From the NCBI RefSeq assembly GCF_014196765.1, contig NZ_JACIEE010000013.1, forward strand, positions 1 to 64,000: a stretch of 64,000 nucleotides of DNA, read 5' to 3'. The DNA comes from Mycoplana azooxidifex (GTDB lineage Bacteria > Pseudomonadota > Alphaproteobacteria > Rhizobiales > Rhizobiaceae). The notes beneath the pieces were generated by a model. It did no database searches and had not been told where the DNA came from. It worked only from the letters and a program-made list of their open reading frames with translations. Shown one piece after another: positions 1 to 8,707 of this stretch. How positions within the stretch are numbered: the first letter of the stretch is position 1; each line of letters begins with the position of its first letter. The position numbers were made by a program, and so were the translations under genes.

Positions 1-470
1 AGCGCGGACTTCAGGGGAGAACTTGTTCGTCGTCTTGCTTGTCATAGACCCTACTTCTCACGAGTTGGGGTCTCCGGCAAAGCCGGGGCGGTTCATGTCG
101 TCAGCCGCGTCACTGGTTCTCAAACTCGTTTGCGGAGGCAAGCTCAGCATGGGTAACCAAATTGCGTCGAATCTGCGTGAACCAACGGTGATCCGAAATC
201 GCTGGCTCCGCTCCTACGGACGAGAATGCGTCACAAATGCATCAATTACGCCTGCGACAATACGTGCACGATACGTTTAGGGTGTCGTCTGTCGCACGAT
301 GGTTCCTGGGAAATTTCGTGACATCGGCCCGCAGCATGCGCCATCCATGTGCCGGGAAGTCTCCGCAAGCGAGCGTAAAGTGCGATAATTGCTGGAAGCT
401 ACGTCTACACGCAGCCTGCAGCCTTGAACCCTGCATTCAAGCCTAAGCCATTGACCAGGCATAGGAAAAA
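1..470. other. No gene recognised
   Basis: I see no convincing coding sequence, repeat or regulatory site here. Short open frames exist on both strands but none has a plausible ribosome binding site together with a recognisable protein. The stretch precedes a tRNA-like hairpin and an IS630 remnant, so it is probably decayed DNA. Confidence 0.5.
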
Positions 471-471
471 G

Positions 472-543
472 TGGTGCCCCACCAGGACTCGAAACCGGAG
501 CCCCTGATTGCAATCCGGCGACTCCCGGATCGACGATCGGGGC
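472..543 (-). tRNA. tRNA-like sequence, probably a degenerate tRNA
   Basis: Read on the minus strand this 72-base stretch begins GCCCCGA and ends GTGGGGC-A-CCA, so five or six acceptor pairs form and an encoded CCA is present. A T-loop-like TTCGAGT and a GCA triplet in anticodon-like position (tRNA-Cys) can be picked out. The anticodon stem pairs poorly and the 53-61 position is mismatched, so it is more likely a decayed tRNA or chance fold than a working gene. A T-run follows the CCA. Low confidence. Confidence 0.22.
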
Positions 544-618
544 CGTTCCTATTTCGGAGCCCTGCATCAGGCTCTCGGTGGGGCGGGGCGGCAAACGCCG
601 GGCAGGGAGGCGATCTTC

Positions 619-850
619 CTAGAGCGTCCGACGTTCAAGTGAATCCATATCCCGCGGCTTTGAAGTAATTCCGGCATTCAGCGGGCGAGAACATCGCGCA
701 GATAACCGGCATCGACATAGCCAACGACGCGCGTCCGAAGATCAAGGGAATAGGCTCTTGGCATCGCAAATCACCTCCTCACGAAAGTGAATCACGAAAG
801 CAAGATCAACGGAATCCCAGTCGATTCAATCTGAGAGTCCGACGCTCTAG
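619..850 (-). mobile_element. IS630-type element, internally deleted remnant
   Basis: The ends are imperfect inverted repeats: CTAGAGCGTCCGACG at 619-633 and AGTCCGACGCTCTAG at 836-850, differing at two of 15 positions, with further weaker similarity inward. CTAG at both tips fits the TA-type target of the IS630/mariner group. Inside, on the minus strand, an ATG at about 755 preceded by GAGGAGGTGATTTGCG opens a 23-codon frame starting MPRAYSLDLRTRVV, the usual N-terminus of IS630 transposases, then stops. The rest of the transposase is missing, so it is a non-autonomous remnant. Confidence 0.65.
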
Positions 851-889
851 CCTTCGACCTGCTCTATACGGACAGCTAGCCGCCCTGCC

Positions 890-1377
890 TCACTGGACGA
901 AACCGATGCCTTGGCGGGTCGGAGAGTCCTGCCTGAGCGTCTTCACCATGTCCTCGTATTCGCGCTCCAGCTCCAGCGTCACCGAAGCACGTGTTTCATG
1001 GAACTCCCGTTCGAAATCATCGGGGCGTACCTCGGTCATGTCGATATTCGAACGCAATGCCAGAAGTCCGGCACGCCCTGTCAAATCCTCGAGGTCGGCT
1101 CTGTAAAGCGTTCGCGCTCAGCGAGAGCGTCGAGAGCGTCGAGAGCGACGTCCGACGAAAGGGGTATTCCCCTGAGGAGCGCGCAATCGAGAAGCGTCGG
1201 TCTGTTAATCGCCGCCAGGACAACGACGCCCTGAAGCTCCTCAAGCCTGTCCCCTCTCGGCGAGAATGGTGTTCACCACGCGCTCCGTCACCGCCGGTTC
1301 ACCGAGACCGCCCCCGCGAGACGGAGCCAGCGAGTCGATTTCGTTGATGAACAGGACCGTCGGGGTGAACCGCGCCG
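890..1377 (-). pseudogene. CDC48-like AAA+ ATPase, C-terminal relic
   Basis: Three minus-strand frames read in order give pieces of a CDC48/VCP-type AAA+ ATPase. About 1270-1377 encodes a Walker B/sensor region (VLFINEIDSLAPSRGGG, then VTERVVNTIL). About 1100-1240 encodes GVVVLAAINRPTLLD, the stretch around sensor 1 Asn. About 890-1084 encodes the C-terminal end (AGLLALRSNIDMTEV, then HETRASVT). A frame change and stop near 1245 and another near 1090 break the gene, and the N-terminal domain and first ATPase module are absent. Intact relatives act as hexameric protein unfoldases. Clearly a pseudogene. Confidence 0.8.
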
Positions 1378-1408
1378 AGGGCTGTCAGCGCTTAGCGACG
1401 GGCTGCCC

Positions 1409-1576
1409 CTAGAGTCCGGGCATGTCGGCAAGATAGACGCGGGGTGTCGGGCTCGCCCTGAAGGTCTCGCCGAAAGCGACGAGATATCCGAGCATGCCGA
1501 CCATCAAGCAGAGGATGAAGAGGATCATGGGGCCCGTGCCATAGCTGGCCGGGGCGCGTTGATAGCTGTCTCTCAT
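1409..1576 (-). CDS. Small single-span membrane protein
   Basis: This 55-residue frame starts at an ATG with an AGGAG six bases upstream, so translation is plausible. Residues about 17-35 (MILFILCLMVGMLGYLVAF) form one strong hydrophobic span, and the remainder is polar. I do not recognise the family. A TTACAATA element lies 60 bases upstream in the same direction (1636-1643), as seen before several other genes here. It lies between two decayed genes, so it could be a survivor of an older operon. Confidence 0.5.
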   Translation of the reverse strand: MRDSYQRAPASYGTGPMILFILCLMVGMLGYLVAFGETFRASPTPRVYLADMPGL

Positions 1577-1635
1577 CGATTTTCTCCTTGCTGAAGGTGT
1601 TGATGAGCGGACGCTAGAACCGTCGACCGGAGCGT

Positions 1636-1643
1636 TATTGTAA
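1636..1643 (-). promoter_or_regulatory. TTACAATA element upstream of the small membrane protein
   Basis: On the minus strand the sequence reads TTTCTTACAATAACG, 60 bases before the start codon at 1576. TACAAT resembles a -10 box and the T-rich run before it is shared with the other copies at 2507, 8708, 16902, 25129, 31554, 42911, 45796 and 46823. No good -35 box is visible, which would fit an activator-dependent promoter. Confidence 0.4.
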
Positions 1644-1788
1644 GAAATTACGGCACGGGGGCGATGCCGGATCGAGTGGGCAGGATTGTCCAAAACCGGG
1701 GAAACGCGGCCGGGCGGAGGCGTAGATACGCAGCCATGACCGCGGACAGACTTTCTCCCGGAGTACCTCGGGAGACAAGGTTCCGACT

Positions 1789-2410
1789 ATGAAACCCAAC
1801 CTACCCGCCAGAGCGCGGAAGCATGTGCAGTCAGCCATCTTCGCGACGTTGGTTACATTCTATTTCGCAACGACGACGTTCGGACAGGACATGTCCGCGC
1901 CGCCTCCAGTCACCGCCGCCAAGCCCGTGTCCGCGTGGTCACGGAACAGGACGACTTGTCGGCATGTTCCAGGAAGTCCTTGTCCGCGCGCGGGTCGGGG
2001 ATACCTCGACAAGTCCAGTTTACGGACGGCGCGCTCGTCAAGAGCGGCGATCCGCTGTTCGTGATCGACCAGAGGCCATTCAGGATGGCACTCGAGGCAG
2101 CCACGTCCGCTCTGGAAGTCGCGAAATCCACGCTGATCTACGCCGAGGGCCAGTTCCATCGCGACGAGACGCTATCGGCGAACGGCAGCTAATCGATTTC
2201 CATACTGGACGAACGCCGGCGCGAGTGGGTAACGGCACAAGCCAATGTCCCCCGGTGCGCAGGCGAGCGCCGACAGGGCGGAACTGGATCCCGAATACCC
2301 AGATCATCGCTCCGCTGAGCGGACGTAGCGACAGACACATGATTTCCCCCGGCAATCTCGTGCAGGCCGATCAGACGGAACTGACGACCATCGTCGCGCT
2401 GGATCACGCC
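1789..2410 (+). pseudogene. RND efflux periplasmic adaptor (membrane-fusion protein), frameshifted
   Basis: An ATG at 1789 opens a signal-peptide-like start, but the body is spread over all three frames. Joined pieces read GTFQEVLVRARVGGYLDK-like sequence near 1970-2010, then VKSGDPLFVIDQRPF and ATSALEVAKSTL at 2030-2190, a stop, and then TQIIAPLSGRSDRHMI and GNLVQADQTEL at 2290-2390. These are the beta-barrel/lipoyl/hairpin signatures of AcrA/MexE-type adaptors that link inner-membrane RND pumps to an outer-membrane channel. At least three frame changes and a missing C-terminus make it non-functional. No RND pump gene is left nearby. Confidence 0.8.
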
Positions 2411-2506
2411 CGTTTTCTTCGTCCTCCTGCGATCCCACCACAAGCCGCGTCCGGCCGCCGACCCTGAGATGAAGGTCGCTGCCTGATCGCTCCAGACATT
2501 CAATTC

Positions 2507-2514
2507 TTACAATA
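2507..2514 (+). promoter_or_regulatory. TTACAATA element next to a terminator
   Basis: The plus strand reads ATTCTTACAATAAACG. It matches the copy at 1636 in 10 of 11 core positions but faces the opposite way, and it sits only two bases before the hairpin at 2517. No gene starts soon after, so its target was probably lost with the efflux adaptor region. Confidence 0.3.
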
Positions 2515-2516
2515 AA

Positions 2517-2545
2517 CGCCGACCCCCAGGGTCGGCGCTTCTTCT
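2517..2545 (+). terminator. Rho-independent terminator-like hairpin
   Basis: A perfect 9-bp stem CGCCGACCC / GGGTCGGCG (2517-2525 and 2529-2537) closes a 3-base loop and is followed by CTTCTTCTTTG. It would end transcription coming from the decayed efflux gene. Confidence 0.6.
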
Positions 2546-2687
2546 TTGACCGGGCAAGCAAAAGGAGGGATCATACAAAAACGTCTTCCTCAGAAATCGA
2601 ATCTTGCAAGAAAATCGCCCTGATTTGAGACCTTATACATGCAGGCGAGGAAACACGGTCGACCTCCTCCTCCCATCGACCGCTTTT

Positions 2688-2799
2688 CCGCGAAGGTGAC
2701 CCGTTGCCTTCCAGCGTAGCCCGTCCCCGTGGCTGCGGCTCTGCGATCCCTGCTTCTGGCCGCCCCTCCCAGACATAGCAGGGATCGCCGCCTTCGCGG
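2688..2799. repeat. Nested inverted repeats, structured intergenic element
   Basis: The outer arms CCGCGAAGG (2688-2696) and CCTTCGCGG (2791-2799) are perfect complements. Inside them CGATCCCTGCT (2744-2754) pairs perfectly with AGCAGGGATCG (2777-2787), and TCTGG/CCAGA can extend the inner stem. No protein is recognisable between 2561 and 3024. The fold could be a small RNA, a dispersed palindromic repeat or a 5' leader of the cytochrome gene. Confidence 0.4.
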
Positions 2800-3024
2800 C
2801 ACCGAGACGACGCCACTCATGGAAACGAATGAATTGAGCGATCAGCGCGTCGCGAGTGCAGGATTGTGCAATCCAGCAGCCGGGAAATCCACTCCTCTCG
2901 ATAGTTACGCGCTGTGCATACCTGAGTTCGAAAGACCGAGGGTTCGCCCGGCCTGACGGAACGGAGCGGCGGGCGCATCCAAAGTGCGAGTGGAGCGCCG
3001 GGTTCAAAAGGAAAGGGCACGGCC

Positions 3025-4317
3025 ATGGGACGCTTGCGGAAATACATCATCGGGATCTGTACCATCGCGGTCGTCGGCCTTTTAGGTGCGGCCTGTTTCT
3101 TCTTCTGGCCCCACCGACTTCCGGAGGTGCAGACGAGCAAGTCCCAGCTGACCGGAGCCGAACTCATCGCCCGCGGCGAGTATCTGACGGTCGCGGCAGA
3201 CTGTGCCGCCTGTCACACCACCAAGGGCGGCAAGCCTTTCGCTGGCGGTCTGGCGTTCAAGCTACCGTTCGGAACGATCTACTCGCCCAACATCACCCCC
3301 GACAATACGGTCGGGATCGGCGACTGGAGCGATGCCGAGTTCGTCAGGGCCATGCGGTCTGGTATCGGCAAGCACGGAGAGGATCTCTATCCGGCGTTCC
3401 CCTACACCTCTTATGCGCTTCTCTCGACAAACGACATCCTCGCTATCCGCGCTTACCTGACGACCCTCGCTCCGGTGAGCGAGCCCGCTCCGGAGAACGC
3501 CTTGGCGTTCCCGTTCAATCAGAGGCCGCTGATGCGCGGATGGAAACTTCTCTTCGTCCCGCGGGGCCCTTTCGAACCCGATCTCGGCAAGGGCAAGATG
3601 TGGAACGACGGCGCGTATCTCGTCGAGGCCCTGGCTCACTGCGGCGAGTGTCACACCCCACGCGGCCTGATGTTCCAGAGAAAGCAGGGAGTGGCCCTGT
3701 CCGGCGGTGACGTCGATGGCTGGAAGGCCTGGAACATCACCTCCGACAAGGAATACGGCCTCGGAAACTGGAGTGACGACCAGATAGCGGAAATGCTGTC
3801 GGCCGGGCACGCCAAAGACCGCGGCGTGGCCGCGGGGCCGATGCGCGAGGCCATCGACCTCAGCCTGAGCAAGCTGCCCAAATCCGATATCGACGCCATC
3901 GTGGCTTACCTCCGGACGGTTCCGGCGGTAGCGGGCGATCCCGATCTCATGGCGGTGCGGCGCAAGGACGAGGAACTGACTGCGGTATCGACCCAGGTTT
4001 CCTCCGTCACTCAACGCGGAAAACGAATCTACGCTGGAGCGTGCGCGAGTTGTCACGGATGGAACGGCGAAGGGCAGTTCAATCCGCGGGCCGCAATCCT
4101 TGGCGGACACGCCCTCAGCGATCCGACGGCTAGCAACGTGGTGAGGGTAGTCTTGCAGGGCTCCTCCGACCATGAGGCCGCTCCGGGAAAGATCATGCCT
4201 GCCTTCGCCAAAATCTACTCGGACGAGGATGTGGCCGCGCTGGCGAACTACGTCGTCGAGCACTTCAGCGGGCAGGCGGGAACGGTCACCGCCGAGCAGG
4301 TCTCCACGGCACGCTGA
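3025..4317 (+). CDS. Membrane-anchored tri-haem cytochrome c (dehydrogenase electron-acceptor subunit)
   Basis: A 430-residue protein with an uncleaved N-terminal anchor (about residues 8-27) and three class I haem c motifs: CAACH near 60, CGECH near 210 and CASCH near 345, each in its own cytochrome domain. This is the architecture of the cytochrome subunits of membrane alcohol, gluconate and aldehyde/isoquinoline-type dehydrogenases. They pass electrons from a periplasmic flavo- or molybdoenzyme to quinone. A decayed xdhC follows directly, whereas the matching molybdoenzyme iorAB lies 15 kb away at 19266, so the electron-donor pairing is an inference. An AAGGAAAG-like site lies before the ATG. 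A strong hairpin follows the gene. Confidence 0.9.
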   Translation: MGRLRKYIIGICTIAVVGLLGAACFFFWPHRLPEVQTSKSQLTGAELIARGEYLTVAADCAACHTTKGGKPFAGGLAFKLPFGTIYSPNITPDNTVGIGDWSDAEFVRAMRSGIGKHGEDLYPAFPYTSYALLSTNDILAIRAYLTTLAPVSEPAPENALAFPFNQRPLMRGWKLLFVPRGPFEPDLGKGKMWNDGAYLVEALAHCGECHTPRGLMFQRKQGVALSGGDVDGWKAWNITSDKEYGLGNWSDDQIAEMLSAGHAKDRGVAAGPMREAIDLSLSKLPKSDIDAIVAYLRTVPAVAGDPDLMAVRRKDEELTAVSTQVSSVTQRGKRIYAGACASCHGWNGEGQFNPRAAILGGHALSDPTASNVVRVVLQGSSDHEAAPGKIMPAFAKIYSDEDVAALANYVVEHFSGQAGTVTAEQVSTAR

Positions 4318-4330
4318 TCGAAAAAGAGAT

Positions 4331-4370
4331 CGAGAGTGGCCCGCGGAAGGCAAGGCGCGGGCCACTCTCG
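4331..4370 (+). terminator. Long perfect hairpin after the cytochrome gene
   Basis: Fifteen perfect base pairs, CGAGAGTGGCCCGCG (4331-4345) with CGCGGGCCACTCTCG (4356-4370), close a 10-base loop. It starts 13 bases after the stop codon. There is no U-tract downstream, so it may act as a terminator or as a 3' stabilising structure. Confidence 0.6.
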
Positions 4371-4919
4371 CAATCGTACCACAGCGGCTTTGTCTCCGGC
4401 GGATGCACGGGCCCGCCGTCGCGGCCGAGGCGATCGAGGCTCAAGGCAGGGCACGATCTCCCGTTCTTCGACATCGTCCTGCCCTGCGGCGGCGGCATCC
4501 GGCTCTCCAATACATATCCTCAGGGACGTCGAGCCGATCGACCGGGTCTTGGATCTCGTCGGCATGCGGCGGGAACTGAGCCTTCCGTTACGGACCCGAA
4601 TCGGAGACCCTGATCTGTCTTTCTCCAAGAGATACCGGCTGGCATTCGAACGATTCATGAGGCGTATCGCCCCCAAGCCGCGCTGAGATCACCGGCGTTC
4701 TACATCGGCGCATTGAGAAGCCGTCGCACGCACGACAGGCGACACAGAGGCCTGCTCGAATTGGGCTACAGCCACGCGGAGACCGCGCGGATTAAAGCGC
4801 CCATCGGCATATTCGACAGGGCAAGGGATTCATCGTCGCTCGCCCTTTCGTTGGTGGCCGACATCGCTGCGATCGCATCGGAAGAGATTTACGGAATCTG
4901 GAGCAGCAGAGAGTCTTAG
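4371..4919 (+). pseudogene. xdhC: XdhC-family molybdoenzyme maturation factor, frameshifted
   Basis: XdhC proteins bind and sulfurate the molybdenum cofactor for xanthine-dehydrogenase-type enzymes. Here the family signatures appear in different frames. GFVSGGCTGP lies near 4385-4415, FFDIVLPCGGGIRLS near 4467-4511, and FYIGALRSRRTHDRR is followed by a Rossmann-like ending SHAETARIKAPIGIF around 4698-4810. The reading frame shifts near 4415, 4510 and 4690. The N-terminus is also missing because the hairpin at 4331 abuts it. The position after the cytochrome gene fits the common order molybdoenzyme-cytochrome-xdhC. Confidence 0.75.
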
Positions 4920-5033
4920 CGGTTCGCGAGCCGCCGAGAAGTCGCCTGCGCTGCCCCCGTAGCGAGTAAAGAGCCGCCCTCCTAGTTTTCAGCATACGAA
5001 GGTTCGGCGCAAAACATCGGTGTCTACAGGAGA

Positions 5034-5627
5034 TTACGTCGAAAGCTCTGATGCGTCCCGATTATCCAGAAGCCCCATGGCAATCGACATGAAATCGTCG
5101 AGGGGTCGACGGTCACGCGTAAGCTTCATACGCAGAACCGTTCCCTCCCAGCTATTGATCAGGAAACGGGCCATCTCCAAAGGGTCTAGCCCACGTTTGA
5201 TTTCATTACGCGCCTGTCCCTCTTCGATGACTTTCGCGAGCAGGTCGGTCCACGATGTCAGCGCGTCTTTGAGCGCCGCCCGGAGTAGAGGCACGTTGTC
5301 CGAACTCTCGGCCGATAGGTTCCCGATAAGGCAGCCTCTATCGAACCCGTTCTTTTCATATCTCGAAATGAAAAATCCGAAATGAGCCTTGATCCGGTTT
5401 AAGGGAGAAAGGACAGGATCGGACAATATTTCTCGCTTGGATGAGGCGATATACTCTTCGAGAACTTCAAGAGCCAATCTCTCCTTGCTCTTGAAGTAAT
5501 TATAGAAATTGCTTTTGGGAACTCCGGCGCTGTCGGCAATCTCCTGTACGCCGCAACCGCTATAGCCCAAAGCGTTCAAGCGGTCCTGGGCGGCAGTTAC
5601 GATCTTCTGTCTGATGGTTGTGACCAT
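5034..5627 (-). CDS. TetR-family repressor of the adjacent exporter
   Basis: A 197-residue TetR/AcrR regulator. The N-terminal helix-turn-helix is clear (about residues 10-55: GVQEIADSAGVPKSNFYNYF) and the C-terminal half is a typical ligand-binding helical domain. The ATG at 5627 was chosen because GGGAGA precedes it at good spacing, while upstream residues in the same frame look non-coding. It is divergent from the MFS gene at 5770, and the intergenic palindrome at 5720-5739 is its likely operator. The N-terminus resembles AcuR/NemR-like regulators that sense electrophiles, but the inducer cannot be read from sequence. Confidence 0.88.
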   Translation of the reverse strand: MVTTIRQKIVTAAQDRLNALGYSGCGVQEIADSAGVPKSNFYNYFKSKERLALEVLEEYIASSKREILSDPVLSPLNRIKAHFGFFISRYEKNGFDRGCLIGNLSAESSDNVPLLRAALKDALTSWTDLLAKVIEEGQARNEIKRGLDPLEMARFLINSWEGTVLRMKLTRDRRPLDDFMSIAMGLLDNRDASELST

Positions 5628-5711
5628 GGTGATCTCCCGTAGCCCCTGCTTATGAACGAGCCGATCCGGTTTCAAGACCGCCGCTGCATGCCGCGGCAAA
5701 AATAAACTGAA

Positions 5712-5740
5712 TTGACGTATAATACGACCAGTCGTATTAG
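5712..5740 (+). promoter_or_regulatory. Promoter of the MFS-SDR operon
   Basis: TTGACG (5712-5717) and TATTAG (5735-5740) are separated by 17 bases, a sigma70-like arrangement pointing to the MFS gene 30 bases downstream. The TetR operator covers the spacer and -10 box, so repressor binding would block polymerase. Confidence 0.65.
5720..5739. promoter_or_regulatory. TetR operator palindrome
   Basis: The 20-base sequence is a perfect palindrome of half-sites TAATACGAC and GTCGTATTA around a CA centre. It lies between the divergent repressor and exporter genes and overlaps the exporter promoter, the classical arrangement for TetR autoregulation and repression. Confidence 0.8.
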
Positions 5741-5769
5741 TCCACACACTCTAACGGAGACGCGAAGCC

Positions 5770-6984
5770 ATGGTGGCGGAAATCCGGAATCAGAAGCTCA
5801 CGCCAGCCTGGATCATGGCGCTCGGCACGTTCGCGATCGGGACGGAAGGGTTCATGATCGTACCCCTTCTGCCGAAAATGGCCGAAGATCTGCAGTTATC
5901 CATCGCAACGCTGGGAACGCTTGTCACCGTCTTTACGCTCACGCTAGCCTTCAGTTCGCCGATACTGACGACGCTGTTCGGAAGCGTGGACAGGCGTCGT
6001 CTGTTGATCTCGACGATGGGATTTTTCGCGCTGGCCAATCTCGTGGCATGGCAGTCCAGCGGCTACTGGGGTATTTTCGCCGCCCGTGTGCTTCTGGCTC
6101 TCGCGGCTGGTCTGTACACCCCCAACGCCAACGCGCTGATCAGTGTGTTGGTCGCCCCCGAAAAGCGGGGCAGGGCGCTCGCCATCGTCAATGGCGGGAT
6201 GACCATCGCGATCGCGCTGGGATTGCCGATCGGATCACTCGTGGGGAACGCGCTCGGATGGCGCGTGACGTTCCTCGGAGTCGGCATCCTCGCTCTGATA
6301 GCGGTCGTCGGTCTGCTCGTCGGCCTCGATCGGTCGGCGGGATCGGGGATTGCGGTGCCGGGCCTTGCTGCCCGGATCGCGGTCGCCAAACGCCCCCTGA
6401 TTCTGGTCGGCCTGGCGATCACGCTGTTCTGGGCGATCGGTGCCTACACCGTATGGACCTATATCGCACCCTACCTGCAGTCCGTTGCGAACTTTGGCCC
6501 CCACGGCATTAGCGTCATCGTCTGCCTGTGGGGAGTGAGTGCGGCAGTCGGGATGTTCAGCGGCGGCGCACTCAGCGATAAGTTTAGCGCGAAGGCCGTG
6601 ATGGGAGCTTGCCTCGCACTTCTCACCTGCGCTTTCCTGCTGCTTTCGTTCACGGCGTTCTTCCTGTCTCCGGCCCACGCCGTCATCCCGATCGTGATTT
6701 CCGTTGCCGTTTGGGGCGTCACCGTATTCGGCTTCTTCCCCGCCCAGATGTCCCACCTGATACAGGTTGGCGGGCAAGCCTCAGCCCCCATCGTCCTGTC
6801 TCTCAACACGTCATCCATGTACGGCGGCTTTGCCCTCGGCAGCGCAATCGGTTCAGTCGTCGTCTCCCAAGGGCGGGTAGCGGACCTTGGCCTCGCTGCC
6901 GCGCTGGCGGAAGTCATCGGCCTCATACTTCTCTACGGTTTCGCCGCAAGGACGGCGTCCCCCAGCACGTCGCCCGCCCGCTAA
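5770..6984 (+). CDS. MFS drug/metabolite exporter (DHA1 type)
   Basis: A 404-residue protein with twelve predicted membrane spans, the usual size for DHA1-type major facilitator exporters (AraJ/CmlA-like). The N-terminal PAWIMALGTFAIGTEGFMIV segment and the loop with DRRRLL after span two (the motif A position) are typical. It should export a toxic compound in exchange for protons across the inner membrane; the substrate is unknown. It is transcribed from the TetR-controlled promoter and is followed 61 bases later by an SDR gene, suggesting export plus reduction of the same class of compound. Confidence 0.88.
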   Translation: MVAEIRNQKLTPAWIMALGTFAIGTEGFMIVPLLPKMAEDLQLSIATLGTLVTVFTLTLAFSSPILTTLFGSVDRRRLLISTMGFFALANLVAWQSSGYWGIFAARVLLALAAGLYTPNANALISVLVAPEKRGRALAIVNGGMTIAIALGLPIGSLVGNALGWRVTFLGVGILALIAVVGLLVGLDRSAGSGIAVPGLAARIAVAKRPLILVGLAITLFWAIGAYTVWTYIAPYLQSVANFGPHGISVIVCLWGVSAAVGMFSGGALSDKFSAKAVMGACLALLTCAFLLLSFTAFFLSPAHAVIPIVISVAVWGVTVFGFFPAQMSHLIQVGGQASAPIVLSLNTSSMYGGFALGSAIGSVVVSQGRVADLGLAAALAEVIGLILLYGFAARTASPSTSPAR

Positions 6985-7045
6985 AGCAGGCGACATCCGT
7001 GCGATTTATCCCCACGAAAACAGTCCAACCTCAAGGAGAATGACC

Positions 7046-7804
7046 ATGAAAATGACAGGCAACACGATCTTCATTACAGGCGGCGGCTCCGGGATCGGCC
7101 GCGGGCTGGCCGAGGCATTCCACAAGCTCGGGAACCAAATCATCATCTCGGGACGCCGCAAGGCCAACCTCGAAGAGACCGTCAAGGCGAACCCCGGCAT
7201 GGCTGCCTACGAGATGGACATCACCGACCCGGAAAGTATCCAGTCGGTGGCAAAGAAGATCGTCGCCGATTACCCGGCACTCAACGTTCTGGTCAACAAC
7301 GCCGGAATCATGCCGTTCGACGACGCCTCCGGCACGATTGACGAAGTGTCGATGCAGAACGTCGTCACCACGAACATCCTCGGCCCGATCCGAATGACCT
7401 CGGCACTGGTCGAGCACCTCAAGGCACAGCCCTCAGCCGTCATCATAAACAACACCTCGGTGCTCGCCTTTGTGCCTTTGGCGTACAATGCCGTCTATTC
7501 GGCGACCAAGGCCGCTCTGCATTCCTACTCGATGTCGCAGCGGTTCACGCTCCGCGACACATCGGTGAAAGTACAGGAAATCGCGCCGCCGTGGGTCGAT
7601 ACGGATCTGATCAAGAAAAGCGGCGACCCGCGCGCCATGCCGCTCGACGCCTTCATCAATGAGACAATGACCAAACTTGCGACAGACCACGAAGAAATCT
7701 ATGTGGACGCGATCCAGATGCTCCGCGACAATCCCGGTTCAAAGGAACATGACTTCTTCAACAAGTTCAACGAAGCGCTCGTGGCCGAACCGATCCCGGT
7801 CTGA
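7046..7804 (+). CDS. Short-chain dehydrogenase (DltE-like SDR)
   Basis: A 252-residue classical SDR with an intact active site: cofactor loop TGGGSGIG near residue 9, NNAG near 85, catalytic Ser in NNTSVL near 139, and YSATK near 152. The group resembles COG3967 (DltE-like) reductases, which use NAD(P)H on small carbonyl substrates. AAGGAG sits seven bases before the chosen ATG. It probably shares a transcript with the MFS exporter and therefore the TetR control. Confidence 0.9.
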   Translation: MKMTGNTIFITGGGSGIGRGLAEAFHKLGNQIIISGRRKANLEETVKANPGMAAYEMDITDPESIQSVAKKIVADYPALNVLVNNAGIMPFDDASGTIDEVSMQNVVTTNILGPIRMTSALVEHLKAQPSAVIINNTSVLAFVPLAYNAVYSATKAALHSYSMSQRFTLRDTSVKVQEIAPPWVDTDLIKKSGDPRAMPLDAFINETMTKLATDHEEIYVDAIQMLRDNPGSKEHDFFNKFNEALVAEPIPV

Positions 7805-7913
7805 TCCAGCCTCGCTGAAGGCGAGCTCGCCGGAATACTCAGCGCAAAAAAGAGGTCTCAGCTCACCGCTGAGGCCATCGTCTTTCGGAACCCACACTGT
7901 CGGGTAGCCGGTC

Positions 7914-8636
7914 TCAGTCGAAATGAAACTCGGACAGGTCCACCGAGACGATAAGCGGTTCGGGAAGCGGCGTGTTGTCCGGCTTGCGCGGATAGATACG
8001 CATTTTCGTGGGAGCACGATACCGTCCACCTCGACCGGATCGGTCAGGTAACGCGCGGCCGCATTCTTGCCCTGGATGTCTACCTCGTAATCGTGCCGAT
8101 AAAGAATGCCGTCCTTGTTGAAATAGAAGGTCTGCTCGGTGCTGTGTGTGGCGATTTCATCGGGGAAGCGAACGTGCAGACGACGCAGTGTCTCGCCGTT
8201 CTCCTGCCAGGGTTCGATCTCGCTGCAAACCACGCCGGAGCGTTTGAGGATAAAAGGCGACGTCAGGTAGGTCCACATCGTGTACCCCGAGAAGTAAGCC
8301 ACCCGCGGATTGCTCCACGGAGTTTCCATCTCGTAACCCTCGAATGATTTCCGGGGATCGAGAAGCTCCTCGACGACAGCCCCCTCCGGTGTCTCGATCG
8401 TCACGCGGCCTGGCGTGAACGCCGACCGACTTGTTATCGGTCGGGGCGAACGGCCAATGCGACACCCATTCCTTTTTGAGGTCCACCTTGACATGGCAGT
8501 CCACCAGGACTTCGGCCTTGCCCTTGAGACCCCAGAGGACGCCGCCCTGATGAAGCTTGGCCGTCAGGCAGGAGAACTTCTGAAACCGATCCATTCCCCC
8601 GTGTGCCTCGACGGCGATATCTAACAGGTCCGTCAT
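7914..8636 (-). pseudogene. LolA-like hypothetical protein, frameshifted copy
   Basis: Joined over two frame changes (near 8420 and near 8010), this reads as a full-length homologue of the intact gene at 42998-43717. Shared landmarks are AHGGxxRxxxF at the N-terminus, the KEWxSHxPF segment, ETPWxxxxxAYFxGxxMWTYL in the middle and a closing EPLIVSVDLSEF-like end. The first frame change separates SHWPFAPTDNKS from SAFTPGRVTIE; the second alters only the last 30 residues. It is either a recent pseudogene or has two sequencing errors. A TTACAAT element lies 72 bases before its start. Confidence 0.7.
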
Positions 8637-8707
8637 GCAATTGCTCCTTGGCTAGAGATTTGAAAGCTTTTAACGCTCCCTCTCTGTACGAGGATCGGCC
8701 CTGTGTT

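Noticed and set aside
2633-3007. Minus-strand frame of 124 codons before the cytochrome gene
   Set aside because: Basic, low-complexity composition, no ribosome binding site and overlap with nested palindromes; judged non-coding.
3262-4365. Long minus-strand open frame opposite the cytochrome gene
   Set aside because: It is the antisense shadow of a GC-rich gene; the plus strand has three haem motifs and a start signal.
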